Of a stretch of 64,000 nucleotides of DNA, positions 30,685-40,003 are shown piece after piece. The position numbers were made by a program, and so were the translations under genes. The stretch covers positions 186,001 to 250,000 of the forward strand of contig JACRIK010000003.1 of the NCBI GenBank assembly GCA_016235865.1, given 5' to 3'. The DNA comes from Planctomycetota bacterium (GTDB taxonomy: Bacteria; Planctomycetota; MHYJ01; JACQXL01). How positions within the stretch are numbered: position 1 is the stretch's first letter; each line of letters begins with the position of its first letter. The notes beneath the pieces were generated by a model. The model saw only the letters and a list, made by a program, of their open reading frames with translations. It made no database searches and was not told the origin of the DNA.

Positions 30685-32952
30685 TTATTTGGGGCTGGAC
30701 GGGTTATTGGGCGGAGCGGCTGGAGCCAACTCTTTTTGGGCATCGCCCTTTATCTTTTCTAGTTTTTCCTTTATCTCCGGCGTAAGATTATTTCTGGAGA
30801 GCAGCTTGGTGATTTCATCTGTTATTTTAGCGTATTCTTTCTGGAGTGCATACAGCGAAAACTGCTGGAGTTTTATTGACCACCATTCCGGCGAATATTC
30901 CTGCTGTTTCTCCAGCAGGCTGGCGGCGCCTTTCACGGCCTGGTCATATTTCTGGAGTTTAGTGTAACAATCAATCAAAGCCGGCAGGTATTTCGGGTCG
31001 CCGGAAAAATCTTTCAGGTATTGTTCCGCTTCATTGTATTCCCCCAATTCCGCCAAAAGCAATCCTAGTTTCCCTTTATCAGATACCAACCTCGGTTCCA
31101 ATTCCTTATTGCCCTGGAATTGTGGATTCTTGATTATCTGCCTGAGCATCTGCACTGCATGATAAGTTAGTTTCAATTCGCTGAGTTTTACCGATGTTTC
31201 CTCCATTAAATCCAGGTTGTCCAGCGTAATCGACAGAATTGCATTCCAGGCCGACCCAACTAATTTCTCATCCTTCTCGTTCAATAAGGCAATCAGGGAA
31301 GACAGAGTCGTGGCATCCTTTATTTTACCCAGGGCTTCGGCCGAAAGCTGTCTGGTACGCTGGTCCTTGTCATTGAGCAGCTTGATAATATCCGGACAAA
31401 CCGTCTTGCTGCCCAGCTTGCCTAATGATTCTATGGTAATCTGCCTGATATCCATAAATTCATCGGCCAGCAGTTTGACCAGTTGCGGCGCAATGTCAGA
31501 AACGCCGATTTTACCTAAACTGTTTGAGGTGGACCAGCGGACCCGGGGACGGGCGTCGTTTATAAAAGGCAGAATCTCCGGCACGCTTGACGGGTCTTTG
31601 ATATCGCCTAAAGCATCAATAAACGACTTGATGATTTTCTCGTCAGTCTGGTATTTAACCGACTTAAGACTCTCGTGGAATTTGACAACCGCCTGTTTGC
31701 TTTCCGTGCCGAATGTACCGATGGTTTCTACCAGCACAACCACGGTTTCCGGCGATTCCCGGTCCACCAATTCAATCAAAACCGGAATAACCCTGGGATT
31801 CTTGATGCGTCTCAGGGCAATCACCACCTTGTTCTTGAGGACGGTCGACTCCTTGGAATTATTGAGAATACTCAGGAGGGGGTCAATCGATAATTCATCG
31901 CCTAAATCACCCAGAATATCAAAAAGCAGAGTGCGGAGTTCATCAACCGCCGCATCTGCCCCCGCTTCGCGGGGCTTGTATGCGGTTATTTCATCCCTTA
32001 ACCGGGGAAGTATCTGTTTAACCTTCTCCTTATCCAGTGTTTTTATCTGCTCCAAGACGTATTTCTTCAACATGATGGCCTTGTCGTCCAAGGCATTGGT
32101 CAACAAACTGATTTCCGCCGCGGCATCAGCCAGCCGCCGCGCCTGCTCCAGGCGTATCTTCAGGATATCTATCTTTAACGCCGTTATGGTGTCGCCATAC
32201 TGCTTGATTAGTTTATCCTTCTCCTGCATCTGGTTTTTATATTCAACAATGGACTGTTCCAGCCATTTCTCCCGCGATTGCTTGCTGTTGGCCTTCCACC
32301 AGGCAATCCATTCCTCTTTGGTGGCAAAGTTCTGCCTGGTCAGGACATTCAGGGTGTTGATGATTTCGGTATTAAGTTCGCTTTTCCGGTTAGTCAACAA
32401 ACCGATTAAAAACGGGATGCTCCGGATGCTCGGAACGAATGACAAGCCCTTGACCAGGTTCTGGCGGACCGGCTCGGGTTTTTCGGGCTGGTTCAACTCC
32501 TTCAGTATGGCCTTGGCCACCGTCTCCGCATCGGCCGTGCCGAACACGGCAAATATATAAGGATGCAAAGCCGGCTTACCCGTTTCCAGGAGGGCAATCA
32601 TCTCATCAACGAATAAGGAATCGCTCTTATGCTTGGCCAACGCCTTGAGCAATGATTTAATCGCCTCTTCATTATCTTCCTTCAGAACCTGGGCTATTAT
32701 TTTATTGGCCTTTCTGGTGCGCAAGACCGCCAGCCGCTCGGCCGCGACATCGCGCTCCGGGCCGGCGGAATCATAAAGCCGCGATTTGAGATGCTCCGGC
32801 TCGTTGTAGACCTCAGTTTCTTTTATCTTATCGTCGGCCAGCAGCAACCCCTCGCGGTCCGGCGATGGTATCCTGACGCCGCCGCTTCCCCAGCAGGAAA
32901 TAATCAGGCAGGAAAATGCAATCACACCAACTGCGAATAATCTTTTCAGCAT
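30685..32952 (-). CDS. HEAT-repeat lipoprotein with TPR-like C terminus
   Basis: A 755-residue protein with a lipoprotein signal peptide (lipobox LIISC, Cys20). Residues about 45–200 and 330–600 are HEAT/Armadillo-like repeats (for example RVRWSTSNSLGKIGVSDIA and RTRQLSAEALGKIKDATT). Between them is a coiled-coil-prone helix (KDKLIKQYGDTITALK), and the C terminus (about 620–730) has TPR-like helix pairs. It ends in a Pro/Ala-rich tail. Likely a periplasmic or membrane-anchored scaffold; partner unknown. Confidence 0.85.
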   Translation of the reverse strand: MLKRLFAVGVIAFSCLIISCWGSGGVRIPSPDREGLLLADDKIKETEVYNEPEHLKSRLYDSAGPERDVAAERLAVLRTRKANKIIAQVLKEDNEEAIKSLLKALAKHKSDSLFVDEMIALLETGKPALHPYIFAVFGTADAETVAKAILKELNQPEKPEPVRQNLVKGLSFVPSIRSIPFLIGLLTNRKSELNTEIINTLNVLTRQNFATKEEWIAWWKANSKQSREKWLEQSIVEYKNQMQEKDKLIKQYGDTITALKIDILKIRLEQARRLADAAAEISLLTNALDDKAIMLKKYVLEQIKTLDKEKVKQILPRLRDEITAYKPREAGADAAVDELRTLLFDILGDLGDELSIDPLLSILNNSKESTVLKNKVVIALRRIKNPRVIPVLIELVDRESPETVVVLVETIGTFGTESKQAVVKFHESLKSVKYQTDEKIIKSFIDALGDIKDPSSVPEILPFINDARPRVRWSTSNSLGKIGVSDIAPQLVKLLADEFMDIRQITIESLGKLGSKTVCPDIIKLLNDKDQRTRQLSAEALGKIKDATTLSSLIALLNEKDEKLVGSAWNAILSITLDNLDLMEETSVKLSELKLTYHAVQMLRQIIKNPQFQGNKELEPRLVSDKGKLGLLLAELGEYNEAEQYLKDFSGDPKYLPALIDCYTKLQKYDQAVKGAASLLEKQQEYSPEWWSIKLQQFSLYALQKEYAKITDEITKLLSRNNLTPEIKEKLEKIKGDAQKELAPAAPPNNPSSPK

Positions 32953-33128
32953 ATCAAACAGTCACCGTTACTTCTTATATATCGGCCAGAAAGACCCGGA
33001 TATTTATATCTATCTAATGGGATGCCGGAGTCAACCCCGCATATACTTTCGTATTACGAACTTATTTCCAATTGATAAGACCTTAACACAAAGCAGGCAC
33101 CGGGTCAACTCAAAATATACAAAAATTA

Positions 33129-33156
33129 TTGCTAAAAAGAGAATTATTGTTATAAT
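33129..33156 (+). promoter_or_regulatory. Promoter of membrane GGDEF gene
   Basis: TTGCTA at 33129–33134, 16-bp spacer, perfect TATAAT at 33151–33156. The transcript would carry a GC-rich leader of about 95 nt (33163–33259) with pairing potential (GCCGG…CCGGC). I do not match it to a known riboswitch. Confidence 0.6.
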
Positions 33157-33259
33157 ATTATTAACATCGTTAATTGCCGGAAGGCCCAAAGAGCCCGCTT
33201 GACCGGTGCCGCTAGGAAGTCCTGATAATGCGCGCCGGGCAGACGAGAAAGAGCACCTT

Positions 33260-34222
33260 ATGAATCAGAAAACCAAGCGCTCCTTGAAATCCCAAGGCAT
33301 GAAACACAAGTTATGGATTGCCTATTTCCTCCTGTCCATTATCCCGGCGCTGTTTCTGGCTTATATCGTCAGCAAGGGACTGATGGGAAAAACCTCCATG
33401 CCCGCCGCGCAGCTGGTTCCGCTGCTAATCGGCACCGGCGCGCTGGTTCTGATGTCCATATCGGCCCTCATCCTGCTTTACCGCTCCATCACCTCGCTCG
33501 AGGAAATCACCCAAAAGACCGTCCGCTTTGTCAAGGAAAACGCTAATGTCACCCTGCTCATGGACACCGACGACGAAACCGAGAAACTCAATTCCTGCTT
33601 TATGGAAATGGTCAAGGAAATCCAGCATAAGATAAGCGAAGTCAATAAATACGCCGTGGCCCTGGGCGAGACCAACAAAAAACTATCCCAGATGGCCATC
33701 AAGGACGGGCTGACCCAATTGTATAATCAAATCTACATCAAGGAACGGCTGGAAAACGAAATCAAGCGGGCCGAGCAGTTCAACCAGCCCCTGTCAATTA
33801 TGATGCTGGACATCGACGACTTCAAGAAGTATAACGACTTCTACGGCCATCTGGCCGGCGACAACTGCCTGGCCGAGATAAGCAATCTAATCAGGCAGAA
33901 TATCCGCGAGATTGACATCCCGGCCCGGTACGGCGGCGAGGAATTCCTGATCATCCTGCCCGGCGCCCAGAGCAGCGAGGCCTCCCAGGTAGCCGAGAAA
34001 ATCCGCCAGGGCGTGGCCAAATACCAGTTCCCGGTCAGCGGCTCGCCTAAAGGCGCCGCGCCGGGTGAAAAAATGACCTCGCTTACCGTCAGCATCGGAT
34101 TGTCCAGTTACTACAAGGAATCCGGGATAAAAACCGCTAACGAATTAATCAAGGCGGCTGATAATGTCCTGCTTCACCAAGCCAAGAAGAAGGGCAAAAA
34201 CCAGATCGCCTTATATGTATAA
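33260..34222 (+). CDS. Membrane-anchored diguanylate cyclase
   Basis: A 320-residue protein with two N-terminal transmembrane helices (LWIAYFLLSIIPALFLAYI and LVPLLIGTGALVLMSISALI), a HAMP-like linker helix and a GGDEF domain. The active-site motif is GGEEF (RYGGEEF), an active variant, and the RxxD inhibitory site (REID) is present five residues before it. Expected to synthesise cyclic di-GMP at the inner membrane. Start at 33260 chosen; a GTG at 33206 is in frame but lies in the leader. Upstream of pgk by 22 bp. Confidence 0.9.
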   Translation: MNQKTKRSLKSQGMKHKLWIAYFLLSIIPALFLAYIVSKGLMGKTSMPAAQLVPLLIGTGALVLMSISALILLYRSITSLEEITQKTVRFVKENANVTLLMDTDDETEKLNSCFMEMVKEIQHKISEVNKYAVALGETNKKLSQMAIKDGLTQLYNQIYIKERLENEIKRAEQFNQPLSIMMLDIDDFKKYNDFYGHLAGDNCLAEISNLIRQNIREIDIPARYGGEEFLIILPGAQSSEASQVAEKIRQGVAKYQFPVSGSPKGAAPGEKMTSLTVSIGLSSYYKESGIKTANELIKAADNVLLHQAKKKGKNQIALYV

Positions 34223-34244
34223 ATAATATTAGAAAGAGATTGCC

Positions 34245-35423
34245 ATGCCCAAACTCACCGTTAAAGATATGCAGTTAGCCGGCCAGCGCGTCCTGGTCCG
34301 GGTCGATTATAACGTCCCGACGGACAACCAGGGCAACATCACCGACGATACCCGCATCCGGGCCACCCTGCCTACCCTCAATTATATTCTGGACAACCAG
34401 GGCAAAATCGTGCTGATGACCCACCTGGGCCGGCCTAAGGGCTGGGACGAGAAACTCAAACTGGACAAGGTGGCCGCCCGCTTGTCCGAACTGCTCAAAC
34501 GGCCGGTCAAGAAAATGGACGACTCCATCGGCTCATTGGTCGAGAAAACCGTTTCCAATATGGCTGAAGGTGAGGTGGTGCTGCTGGAAAACCTCAGGTT
34601 CTATCCCGAAGAGGAAGCCAACAACGACAAATTCGCCAAGAAACTGGCCTTGCTGGGCGATTTATATATCGATGACGCCTTTGCCTGCTCGCACCGGGCG
34701 CACGCCTCCATCGTCGGCGTGACCAAATACCTCAAGTCCGGCGCCGGTCTGCTCCTGGCCAGGGAAATCGAATACCTGGACAAACTAACCGAATCTCCGG
34801 CCGCGCCCTATGTAGCCATCCTGGGCGGCGCCAAGGTGTCGGATAAAATCACCGTCATCGAAAATCTGCTCAACAAGGTCAATACTATTCTCATCGGCGG
34901 CGGCATGGCCTATACCTTCCTCAAGGCACAGGGCAAGTCCATCGGTTCCTCCAAACTGGACCAGGACCATATTGAAACCGCATCCAAGATACTTACCCAC
35001 GCCAAAAAGAAGAACGTGGAAATCGTCCTGCCGGCCGACCACCTGGTTACCGACAACGTCGACAACAAAGGCCGGATAAAGATTGAGACCAACGACATCT
35101 CGGACGGATTCAGCGGCGTGGATATCGGGCCGGCCACCATCAAGCTGTTTACCTCCAAGCTCCCGAACGCCCAGACCATCATCTGGAACGGGCCGCTGGG
35201 CATATTCGAAAAGGATAAATTCTCCGAAGGCACCCGCTCGATCGCCACCACCCTGGCCGGGCTGAAATCCACCCGGGTCATCGGCGGCGGCGAGACCGTG
35301 GCCGCGGTGGATAAATTCAAGGTGGCTGACAAGATGTCCCACATCTCCACGGGCGGCGGCGCGTTCCTGGAATTCATGGAAGGCAAGGAACTGCCCGGCA
35401 TCGCGGCCCTGACCAATAAATAA
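34245..35423 (+). CDS. pgk: Phosphoglycerate kinase
   Basis: A 392-residue glycolytic kinase transferring phosphate from 1,3-bisphosphoglycerate to ADP. Signature [11 protein letters not shown] at the N terminus, [20 protein letters not shown], the hinge region and C-terminal nucleotide site ([28 protein letters not shown]). Normal length and complete. Ribosome binding site AGAAAGAG upstream. Confidence 0.97.
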   Translation: MPKLTVKDMQLAGQRVLVRVDYNVPTDNQGNITDDTRIRATLPTLNYILDNQGKIVLMTHLGRPKGWDEKLKLDKVAARLSELLKRPVKKMDDSIGSLVEKTVSNMAEGEVVLLENLRFYPEEEANNDKFAKKLALLGDLYIDDAFACSHRAHASIVGVTKYLKSGAGLLLAREIEYLDKLTESPAAPYVAILGGAKVSDKITVIENLLNKVNTILIGGGMAYTFLKAQGKSIGSSKLDQDHIETASKILTHAKKKNVEIVLPADHLVTDNVDNKGRIKIETNDISDGFSGVDIGPATIKLFTSKLPNAQTIIWNGPLGIFEKDKFSEGTRSIATTLAGLKSTRVIGGGETVAAVDKFKVADKMSHISTGGGAFLEFMEGKELPGIAALTNK

Positions 35424-35454
35424 TACCCGCCCGTCTGAACAGACGGGACTTATT

Positions 35455-35540
35455 ACTTCTAAATGTCATTCCTGCGAAAGCAGGAATCCAGGCTTCGAAA
35501 GACTTTCTGGATTCCGTGTCAAGCACGGAATGACACAAAA
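35455..35540. repeat. TCATTCC/GGAATGA dispersed repeats
   Basis: Two palindromic modules, TCATTCCTGCGAAAGCAGGAATCC and TTCCGTGTCAAGCACGGAATGA, joined by GCTTCGAAAGACTTTCTGG. The second recurs inverted at 36279–36303. Such modules are common dispersed intergenic repeats. Confidence 0.65.
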
Positions 35541-35575
35541 AGGGTGGCCTTGACAGAACCAACCCTGACCATTCA

Positions 35576-36238
35576 ATGATAATGAAAGCAGACCAAAAGG
35601 TTATTGTTGTTATTGCCTTACTCCCCTTTCTCGTTGGCGTGGCTGCTGCATATCTGTTACCCCGCTTCATTAATACACAAAGGCCCTTTATCACCGATGC
35701 GGCCATCGTCAGATTCACCCAGCCCCAGGCCAATCCAACCGATGCCACCCGGGAATACCACCTCTGGCTCAGGCTGGAAATGCCGCCATCTGCCTTTGAC
35801 CGCGTCTTCGTGAACGAACGAAACAGCTCTTCCGCAGATGCGCCGGCCACAAAGAAAGACCAGCTGGTCGGCGGACGGCTGGACAGTGAAACCATGTTTC
35901 AGGATATGCTGTTTATTAAGGGCTATGTTAATGAAGGGGCCATAACCAATACCGGCCTGCCCTTGAAAATCAATAAGCTCATCACCCTGGCCAAGAAAAA
36001 TATCCGTTCGCTGGATGACGAGCAATCGCTGGCCAACCCCCAGGCTGTTCCCGGTCAGCGCTTCCAGCCGCTGACCGACATCTACCAAACCTTTGCCGGT
36101 GACAGAATCCGGCTCTATATCCATCTCGAATCCGGCATCAAGGCGCAGAAAACATCCGATACCCTCTCGCTCACCCTGACCTATCTCAAAGACAACCAGG
36201 CCGTCCAATCCAATACCCTGCCGCTGTTTTCGTATTAG
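35576..36238 (+). CDS. Exported or membrane-anchored protein, unknown function
   Basis: A 220-residue protein with an uncleaved or cleavable N-terminal hydrophobic segment (VIVVIALLPFLVGVAAAYLL) and a mostly polar remainder containing IRLYIHLESGIK near the C terminus. No family recognised. A TTGACA box at 35550 precedes it, but the matching -10 region (TTCAAT at 35572) overlaps the first ATG, so the start may be the second ATG at 35582. Confidence 0.65.
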   Translation: MIMKADQKVIVVIALLPFLVGVAAAYLLPRFINTQRPFITDAAIVRFTQPQANPTDATREYHLWLRLEMPPSAFDRVFVNERNSSSADAPATKKDQLVGGRLDSETMFQDMLFIKGYVNEGAITNTGLPLKINKLITLAKKNIRSLDDEQSLANPQAVPGQRFQPLTDIYQTFAGDRIRLYIHLESGIKAQKTSDTLSLTLTYLKDNQAVQSNTLPLFSY

Positions 36239-36406
36239 AATTCTGTAACCACAGATACACACAGATTAACACAGATGTCATTCCGTGCTTGACACGGAAT
36301 CCAGAAGACCCGGATAATGGCGGATAACCATTGACGAATCCGTAAAATAATATACGGTTATGGTAAGGAAGCCGAGGCGCTGCGGAATCGGAAGGCCAAA
36401 ATTAAT
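36239..36406. other. Short repeat-bearing gap
   Basis: Holds degenerate CCACAGATACACACAGATTAACACAG words and an inverted copy of the CCGTGCTTGACACGG module (36284–36298). No gene seen. Confidence 0.4.
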
Positions 36407-36979
36407 ATGCTCAATATTTTATCTTACAGAATACTTGATAATAACACTCGACGTACAGAAGAACAGCAAATACTCAGCGGCTTAAAAGAAGCCCGCATTC
36501 GTGAAAAGATACTATCGGCCGCCCGGGCGCACGGGGAAAACGTTAAAGACGACTTGGAGCAGGCAAAGTCTCAGGTAACAGATTTAACCAAACGCATACC
36601 ACGCGGCGACAACCTGTCATTTTATTCTTTTTGTATTTTGTATACTCTATGCGTTCTGCTTTTTGTCTACGTTTACAGAAGCACTCATCCCTACTTAATG
36701 ATGGCGTGGGATTCTCTAGACAACTGGTATCTTCAAAGATTTCGGCCCGGTGGCGTTCAAATTTACCAGGTAGGCTATTTCATTGCTTCATCAATCTGGT
36801 TTCCCGTATTAGCGGTCTTACTTTTGATTCTATTGTGGCGTATCCAAAAAAGACTTCAATACAGCCGGGCACGGCGTTTAATCGCAATTATTACTATTTT
36901 AGGAGCAATCGCCGGATTAATTCTATTCTTTGGTTTGTTTCAATTAATTAGTTCACCTCTCACACGTGGTGGGCCATAA
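36407..36979 (+). CDS. Three-helix membrane protein, unknown function
   Basis: A 190-residue protein with a charged N-terminal helix (QQILSGLKEARIREKIL), probably coiled coil, and three hydrophobic segments (SFCILYTLCVLLFVYVY, WFPVLAVLLLILLW, LIAIITILGAIAGLILFFGL). It is AT-richer than its neighbours. No conserved motif recognised and the ribosome binding site is weak, so its status as a real gene is moderately secure. Confidence 0.55.
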   Translation: MLNILSYRILDNNTRRTEEQQILSGLKEARIREKILSAARAHGENVKDDLEQAKSQVTDLTKRIPRGDNLSFYSFCILYTLCVLLFVYVYRSTHPYLMMAWDSLDNWYLQRFRPGGVQIYQVGYFIASSIWFPVLAVLLLILLWRIQKRLQYSRARRLIAIITILGAIAGLILFFGLFQLISSPLTRGGP

Positions 36980-37110
36980 CAATCCCATCTATTCTTCTCA
37001 GCATTCCGCATCCATATCTCGCATCCTGAATCCCGCTCCTATCCGTGTAATCGGTGTCATCTGTGGTTACACTTCGCCTGCCCTGGATAAAACCCGCGCC
37101 AGCCCAGCCA

Positions 37111-37884
37111 CTATCTCTTGGAATTATCCTTGCCTTCGGGCTGCTTGTCTTTTTCCTGGTGCTGTTCCTTGCACTGCTCTTTGCGCTGTTCTTTCTTGCC
37201 ATCTTTGTATCCCGGGCATTCAAAGATTCCCTGGGACAGGTGTGAATCATCCTGGCAGTATTTGACATAAGCGCCCTCGTTCTTCACGTTATCCTTGCGG
37301 TAATAAGGGCAGCTCGGGCTGTGTTTGGGTTTGCACAGCTCCCGGTGTTCTTTCTCGGCCTTTTGCCGGGCCTCGAACTTCTGGCGCTGTTCGGCGTTCA
37401 ATATCTGGTTCTTGAAGGTATCGTTAAATTCCTTATGGCCGGCCTCGATGCCGGTATTGATTCGTTTCAGTTCCGCCCGGGCCTTTTCGATTTCGCTCTT
37501 GCCGGCCTTCTTGTCTTTCTTAAGCTCGGCCAGGCGATGCTGGGCCGCGGTCCGGGTGCACCAGTTCATCCCGACCGTCTTCTTGTTAATCCGTTCCCGC
37601 AATTCCTTGGCCTGTTTCTCCTGCTCCGGGGTCAGGTTTAATTTGTATTGGGACCAGCCGTGGATGCACTTGGGCATCTTGCAGCCCAGGCCCTGGCATC
37701 TCTTCCGGTTCGCCTCCTGGTCATGCTTCTTTTCACCGGATGTCTCATCGGGGCCTTTTATTCCGATGCTGCCGCCCGGATTATCCGCATCGTTCCCGGC
37801 CCGGGCCGTCAGGGCCAAACCGGCCAGCAGGGCAAAACCCAGCGCCCCGGCCGTCAGATTCATTAATATCCTACTCATACTCAT
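37111..37884 (-). CDS. Secreted Spy/CpxP-like protein with Cys-rich tail
   Basis: A 257-residue protein with a signal peptide (GALGFALLAGLALTARAG). The centre resembles the periplasmic Spy/CpxP fold: two LTxxQ-like elements, LNLTPEQEKQAKELRERI near residue 85 and ILNAEQRQKFEARQKAEK near 165, in a long helical hairpin. Conserved-looking Cys pairs (CQGLGCKMPKC, CKPKHSPSCPYY, CPGY) suggest disulphides or metal binding. The C terminus is a low-complexity Lys/Glu/Gln tail. Possibly a periplasmic chaperone or metal-stress sensor. Confidence 0.75.
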   Translation of the reverse strand: MSMSRILMNLTAGALGFALLAGLALTARAGNDADNPGGSIGIKGPDETSGEKKHDQEANRKRCQGLGCKMPKCIHGWSQYKLNLTPEQEKQAKELRERINKKTVGMNWCTRTAAQHRLAELKKDKKAGKSEIEKARAELKRINTGIEAGHKEFNDTFKNQILNAEQRQKFEARQKAEKEHRELCKPKHSPSCPYYRKDNVKNEGAYVKYCQDDSHLSQGIFECPGYKDGKKEQRKEQCKEQHQEKDKQPEGKDNSKR

Positions 37885-37972
37885 CTGTCCTTTCTGTTTA
37901 TTCCCGGTTATTATGAACCATCAAACACCCGGGCGCCAATAAAGTTCCGCTGAATTTATGGAACCGCCGGAT

Positions 37973-38012
37973 CTTAGAGCCAGTTAGAGAGTATCGAATT
38001 ACTGGCTCTTAG
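37973..38012. repeat. GAGCCAGT palindrome, copy 2
   Basis: CTTAGAGCCAGT at 37973–37984 pairs with ACTGGCTCTTAG at 38001–38012 with an unrelated loop (TAGAGAGTATCGAATT). It lies in the 500-bp gap between the Spy-like gene and the prenyltransferase-fold gene. Confidence 0.75.
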
Positions 38013-38187
38013 ATGGCGCCAAAGACGCCATTTTCCCTCCGCGCCCGTCTGCGTTATCTGCGTCTTCCGTGGTTAATATTTTCCATCCTGCCTTTATTCG
38101 TGTGATTCGTCGTATTCGTCCAATTCGTGTTAATAAATTCCCAGATTTATTAGTCCGTAACCGTTTTCTCTCGTTTATATAGATGGG

Positions 38188-38266
38188 CCCCGTTAGAAGC
38201 GAACGCAATCGCGGGGTAAGGTTATAAATGAGTTTAATATTTTGCGCTTGAACGCTTCTAACGGGG
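38188..38266. repeat. Inverted repeat with CCCCGTTAGAAGCG ends
   Basis: CCCCGTTAGAAGCG at 38188–38201 and its perfect complement at 38253–38266. Same termini family as 10365–10487 and the arms at 25028–25080. Downstream, between 38290 and 38375, are two further hairpins (CCCGCACCTGTCC–GGATGGGTGCGGG and CTCGCTG–CAGCGAG). Confidence 0.65.
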
Positions 38267-38381
38267 TGGGAATAAAGCCCCTACCGGTCCCGCACCTGTC
38301 CATTGGATGGGTGCGGGATCTAACTCGCTGATAACGCCCCGACATTACGTCGGGACTAACAGCGAGTAAGAGAGGCAGTTT

Positions 38382-39959
38382 ATGACAACTCAAATAATCG
38401 TTATCCGGGAGGGCTCGCTGGCCGAACACGCCCTGGCGCACCGGTTCGACTTCAACCTCTGGTTCCAGCAACAGCTCCACAGCACCCCCTGGTGGCTGGC
38501 TTCATTAATATTCCACGCCCTGCTCATCCTGATGCTGGCATCGCTGCCGGACATGGAACCGCCTCCGGCGCCGCCACCAATAGACATAATCAAACCTGTC
38601 CCGGATGTGGAAAAACCTATCGACCGGGTCGTCGATGACATCCCTCCGGTCCCGCTTGACCCGGAAAAGTATGTGACCAAAGAAACTCCGTTACCACCCA
38701 CGGATAACCCGGTTGACAACCCCTCGGAAAATCCCGATATATTCCCTAACCCAAATACCCTGGCCGGAGAAGGTGTTTATAACACGATTGGAATCGGACC
38801 GGGATTTGGGAACAAAGGCAACCGGCCACCCGGCGGCCTGAAACCCACCGGCACTTTAGAAGACAGCGCGGTCCTGGCCGGACTGCTCTGGCTGGCCCGG
38901 CACCAGAACCCGGACGGCTCCTGGGGCGCCAAAACCTTCCAGCACCAGTGCCGCATCACCCGCTGCGCCGGCGCCGGAGACGCGCAATTCGACACCGGAC
39001 TGACCGGGCTGGCGTTACTCGCCTTTACCGGCGCCGGATTCACCACCTCCGGCACGCGCAACATCTTTGACGGCATCGACTTCAACGAAGTGGTGCGCCG
39101 GGCGGTAAAATTCCTGATTGACCACCAGCTCTCGGACGGCTCGTTCTCCGCAGTCAAGGACAGCAAATTCATGTATAACCAGGCCATCTGCGCCTATGCC
39201 CTGGCCGACCTCTACGGCCAGGTCAAAGACCGACCGGCCGGACTGCTCTTCCGGGAACCGGCGGAACGGGCGGTGAAGTTCCTGCTGGAATGCCGGAATC
39301 CGGGCCAGGCCTGGCGCTACGAGCCGCGCAACGGGCAGAACGACACCTCGGTCACCGGCTGGGTCATGATGGCCCTCAAGACCGCCGAACACTCCGGCAT
39401 CTCCGTGTCGGCCGAGACCTTCGCCGGCATCAGGTCGTTCTATGACGACGTGACCGACCCGACCTACGGACTGGTCGGCTACACCGAAAAGGGCTCCAAG
39501 GCCGTCATGTCCCACGAGGACGTCCGGAACATCATGATTCAGCCCTCGCTGACCGCCATCGGCATCATGACCCGCATCTTCATCGACAAAAAGGCGTCCG
39601 ACCCGCTGGTCAGATTGGGCGTGTCCGAGGTTCTGAAAAACCTGCCGGCCTGGGACACCTCCAAATCCGGCGTCATTGATTACTACTACTGGTTCTACGC
39701 CACCTATTGCCTGAACCAGTATGACGGCCCGGACGGGGCGAACTGGAAGTCCTGGAACGAAAAGATGAAGGACGTCCTGCTCAAGAACCAATGCGCCAAG
39801 AAGGGAGCTTGTAGTGAGCGGAGCGAATCTATCTGCGCGGACGGAAGTTGGGAGCCGCTGGACCGCTGGAGCGCCGAAGGCGGACGGGTCTATGCCACGG
39901 CCATCAACGTCCTGACCTTAGAGGTCTATTACCGGCTGGAGATTGTCCGGGTGAAATAA
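38382..39959 (+). CDS. Prenyltransferase/squalene-oxidase repeat protein with TonB-like N terminus
   Basis: A 525-residue protein. Residues about 35–55 form one membrane segment (WWLASLIFHALLILMLASL), followed by a Pro-rich linker (PPPAPPPIDIIKPVPD) as in TonB/TolA-type energy transducers. From about residue 160 there are alpha/alpha-toroid repeats of the terpenoid-cyclase fold (LLWLARHQNPDGSWGAKTF, FLIDHQLSDGSFSA, DTSVTGWVMMALK). The catalytic DxDD of true cyclases is not seen, so a structural or sugar/protein-binding role is more likely. A short in-frame insertion (GACSERSES, about 39803–39830) derives from a repeat element. Confidence 0.8.
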   Translation: MTTQIIVIREGSLAEHALAHRFDFNLWFQQQLHSTPWWLASLIFHALLILMLASLPDMEPPPAPPPIDIIKPVPDVEKPIDRVVDDIPPVPLDPEKYVTKETPLPPTDNPVDNPSENPDIFPNPNTLAGEGVYNTIGIGPGFGNKGNRPPGGLKPTGTLEDSAVLAGLLWLARHQNPDGSWGAKTFQHQCRITRCAGAGDAQFDTGLTGLALLAFTGAGFTTSGTRNIFDGIDFNEVVRRAVKFLIDHQLSDGSFSAVKDSKFMYNQAICAYALADLYGQVKDRPAGLLFREPAERAVKFLLECRNPGQAWRYEPRNGQNDTSVTGWVMMALKTAEHSGISVSAETFAGIRSFYDDVTDPTYGLVGYTEKGSKAVMSHEDVRNIMIQPSLTAIGIMTRIFIDKKASDPLVRLGVSEVLKNLPAWDTSKSGVIDYYYWFYATYCLNQYDGPDGANWKSWNEKMKDVLLKNQCAKKGACSERSESICADGSWEPLDRWSAEGGRVYATAINVLTLEVYYRLEIVRVK

Positions 39960-39967
39960 GAAACTGA

Positions 39968-39996
39968 TTGACATTCAGAGCGTACTTTGGTAAGAT
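39968..39996 (+). promoter_or_regulatory. RCC1-gene promoter, leaderless
   Basis: TTGACA at 39968–39973, 17-bp spacer, TAAGAT at 39991–39996; the ATG follows at 40004, within a base or two of the expected transcription start. A TTG inside the -35 box opens the frame earlier but cannot be the start. Confidence 0.7.
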
Positions 39997-40003
39997 GCCT
40001 ATT

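Noticed and set aside
30685-32560. Plus-strand ORF opposite the HEAT lipoprotein
   Set aside because: It is a shadow frame of the repeat-rich minus-strand gene, Ser/Leu-rich without any recognisable domain.
33163-33259. Cyclic di-GMP riboswitch before the GGDEF gene
   Set aside because: The leader is GC-rich and can fold, but I cannot find the conserved GEMM-I or GEMM-II core sequences, so only a structured leader is reported.
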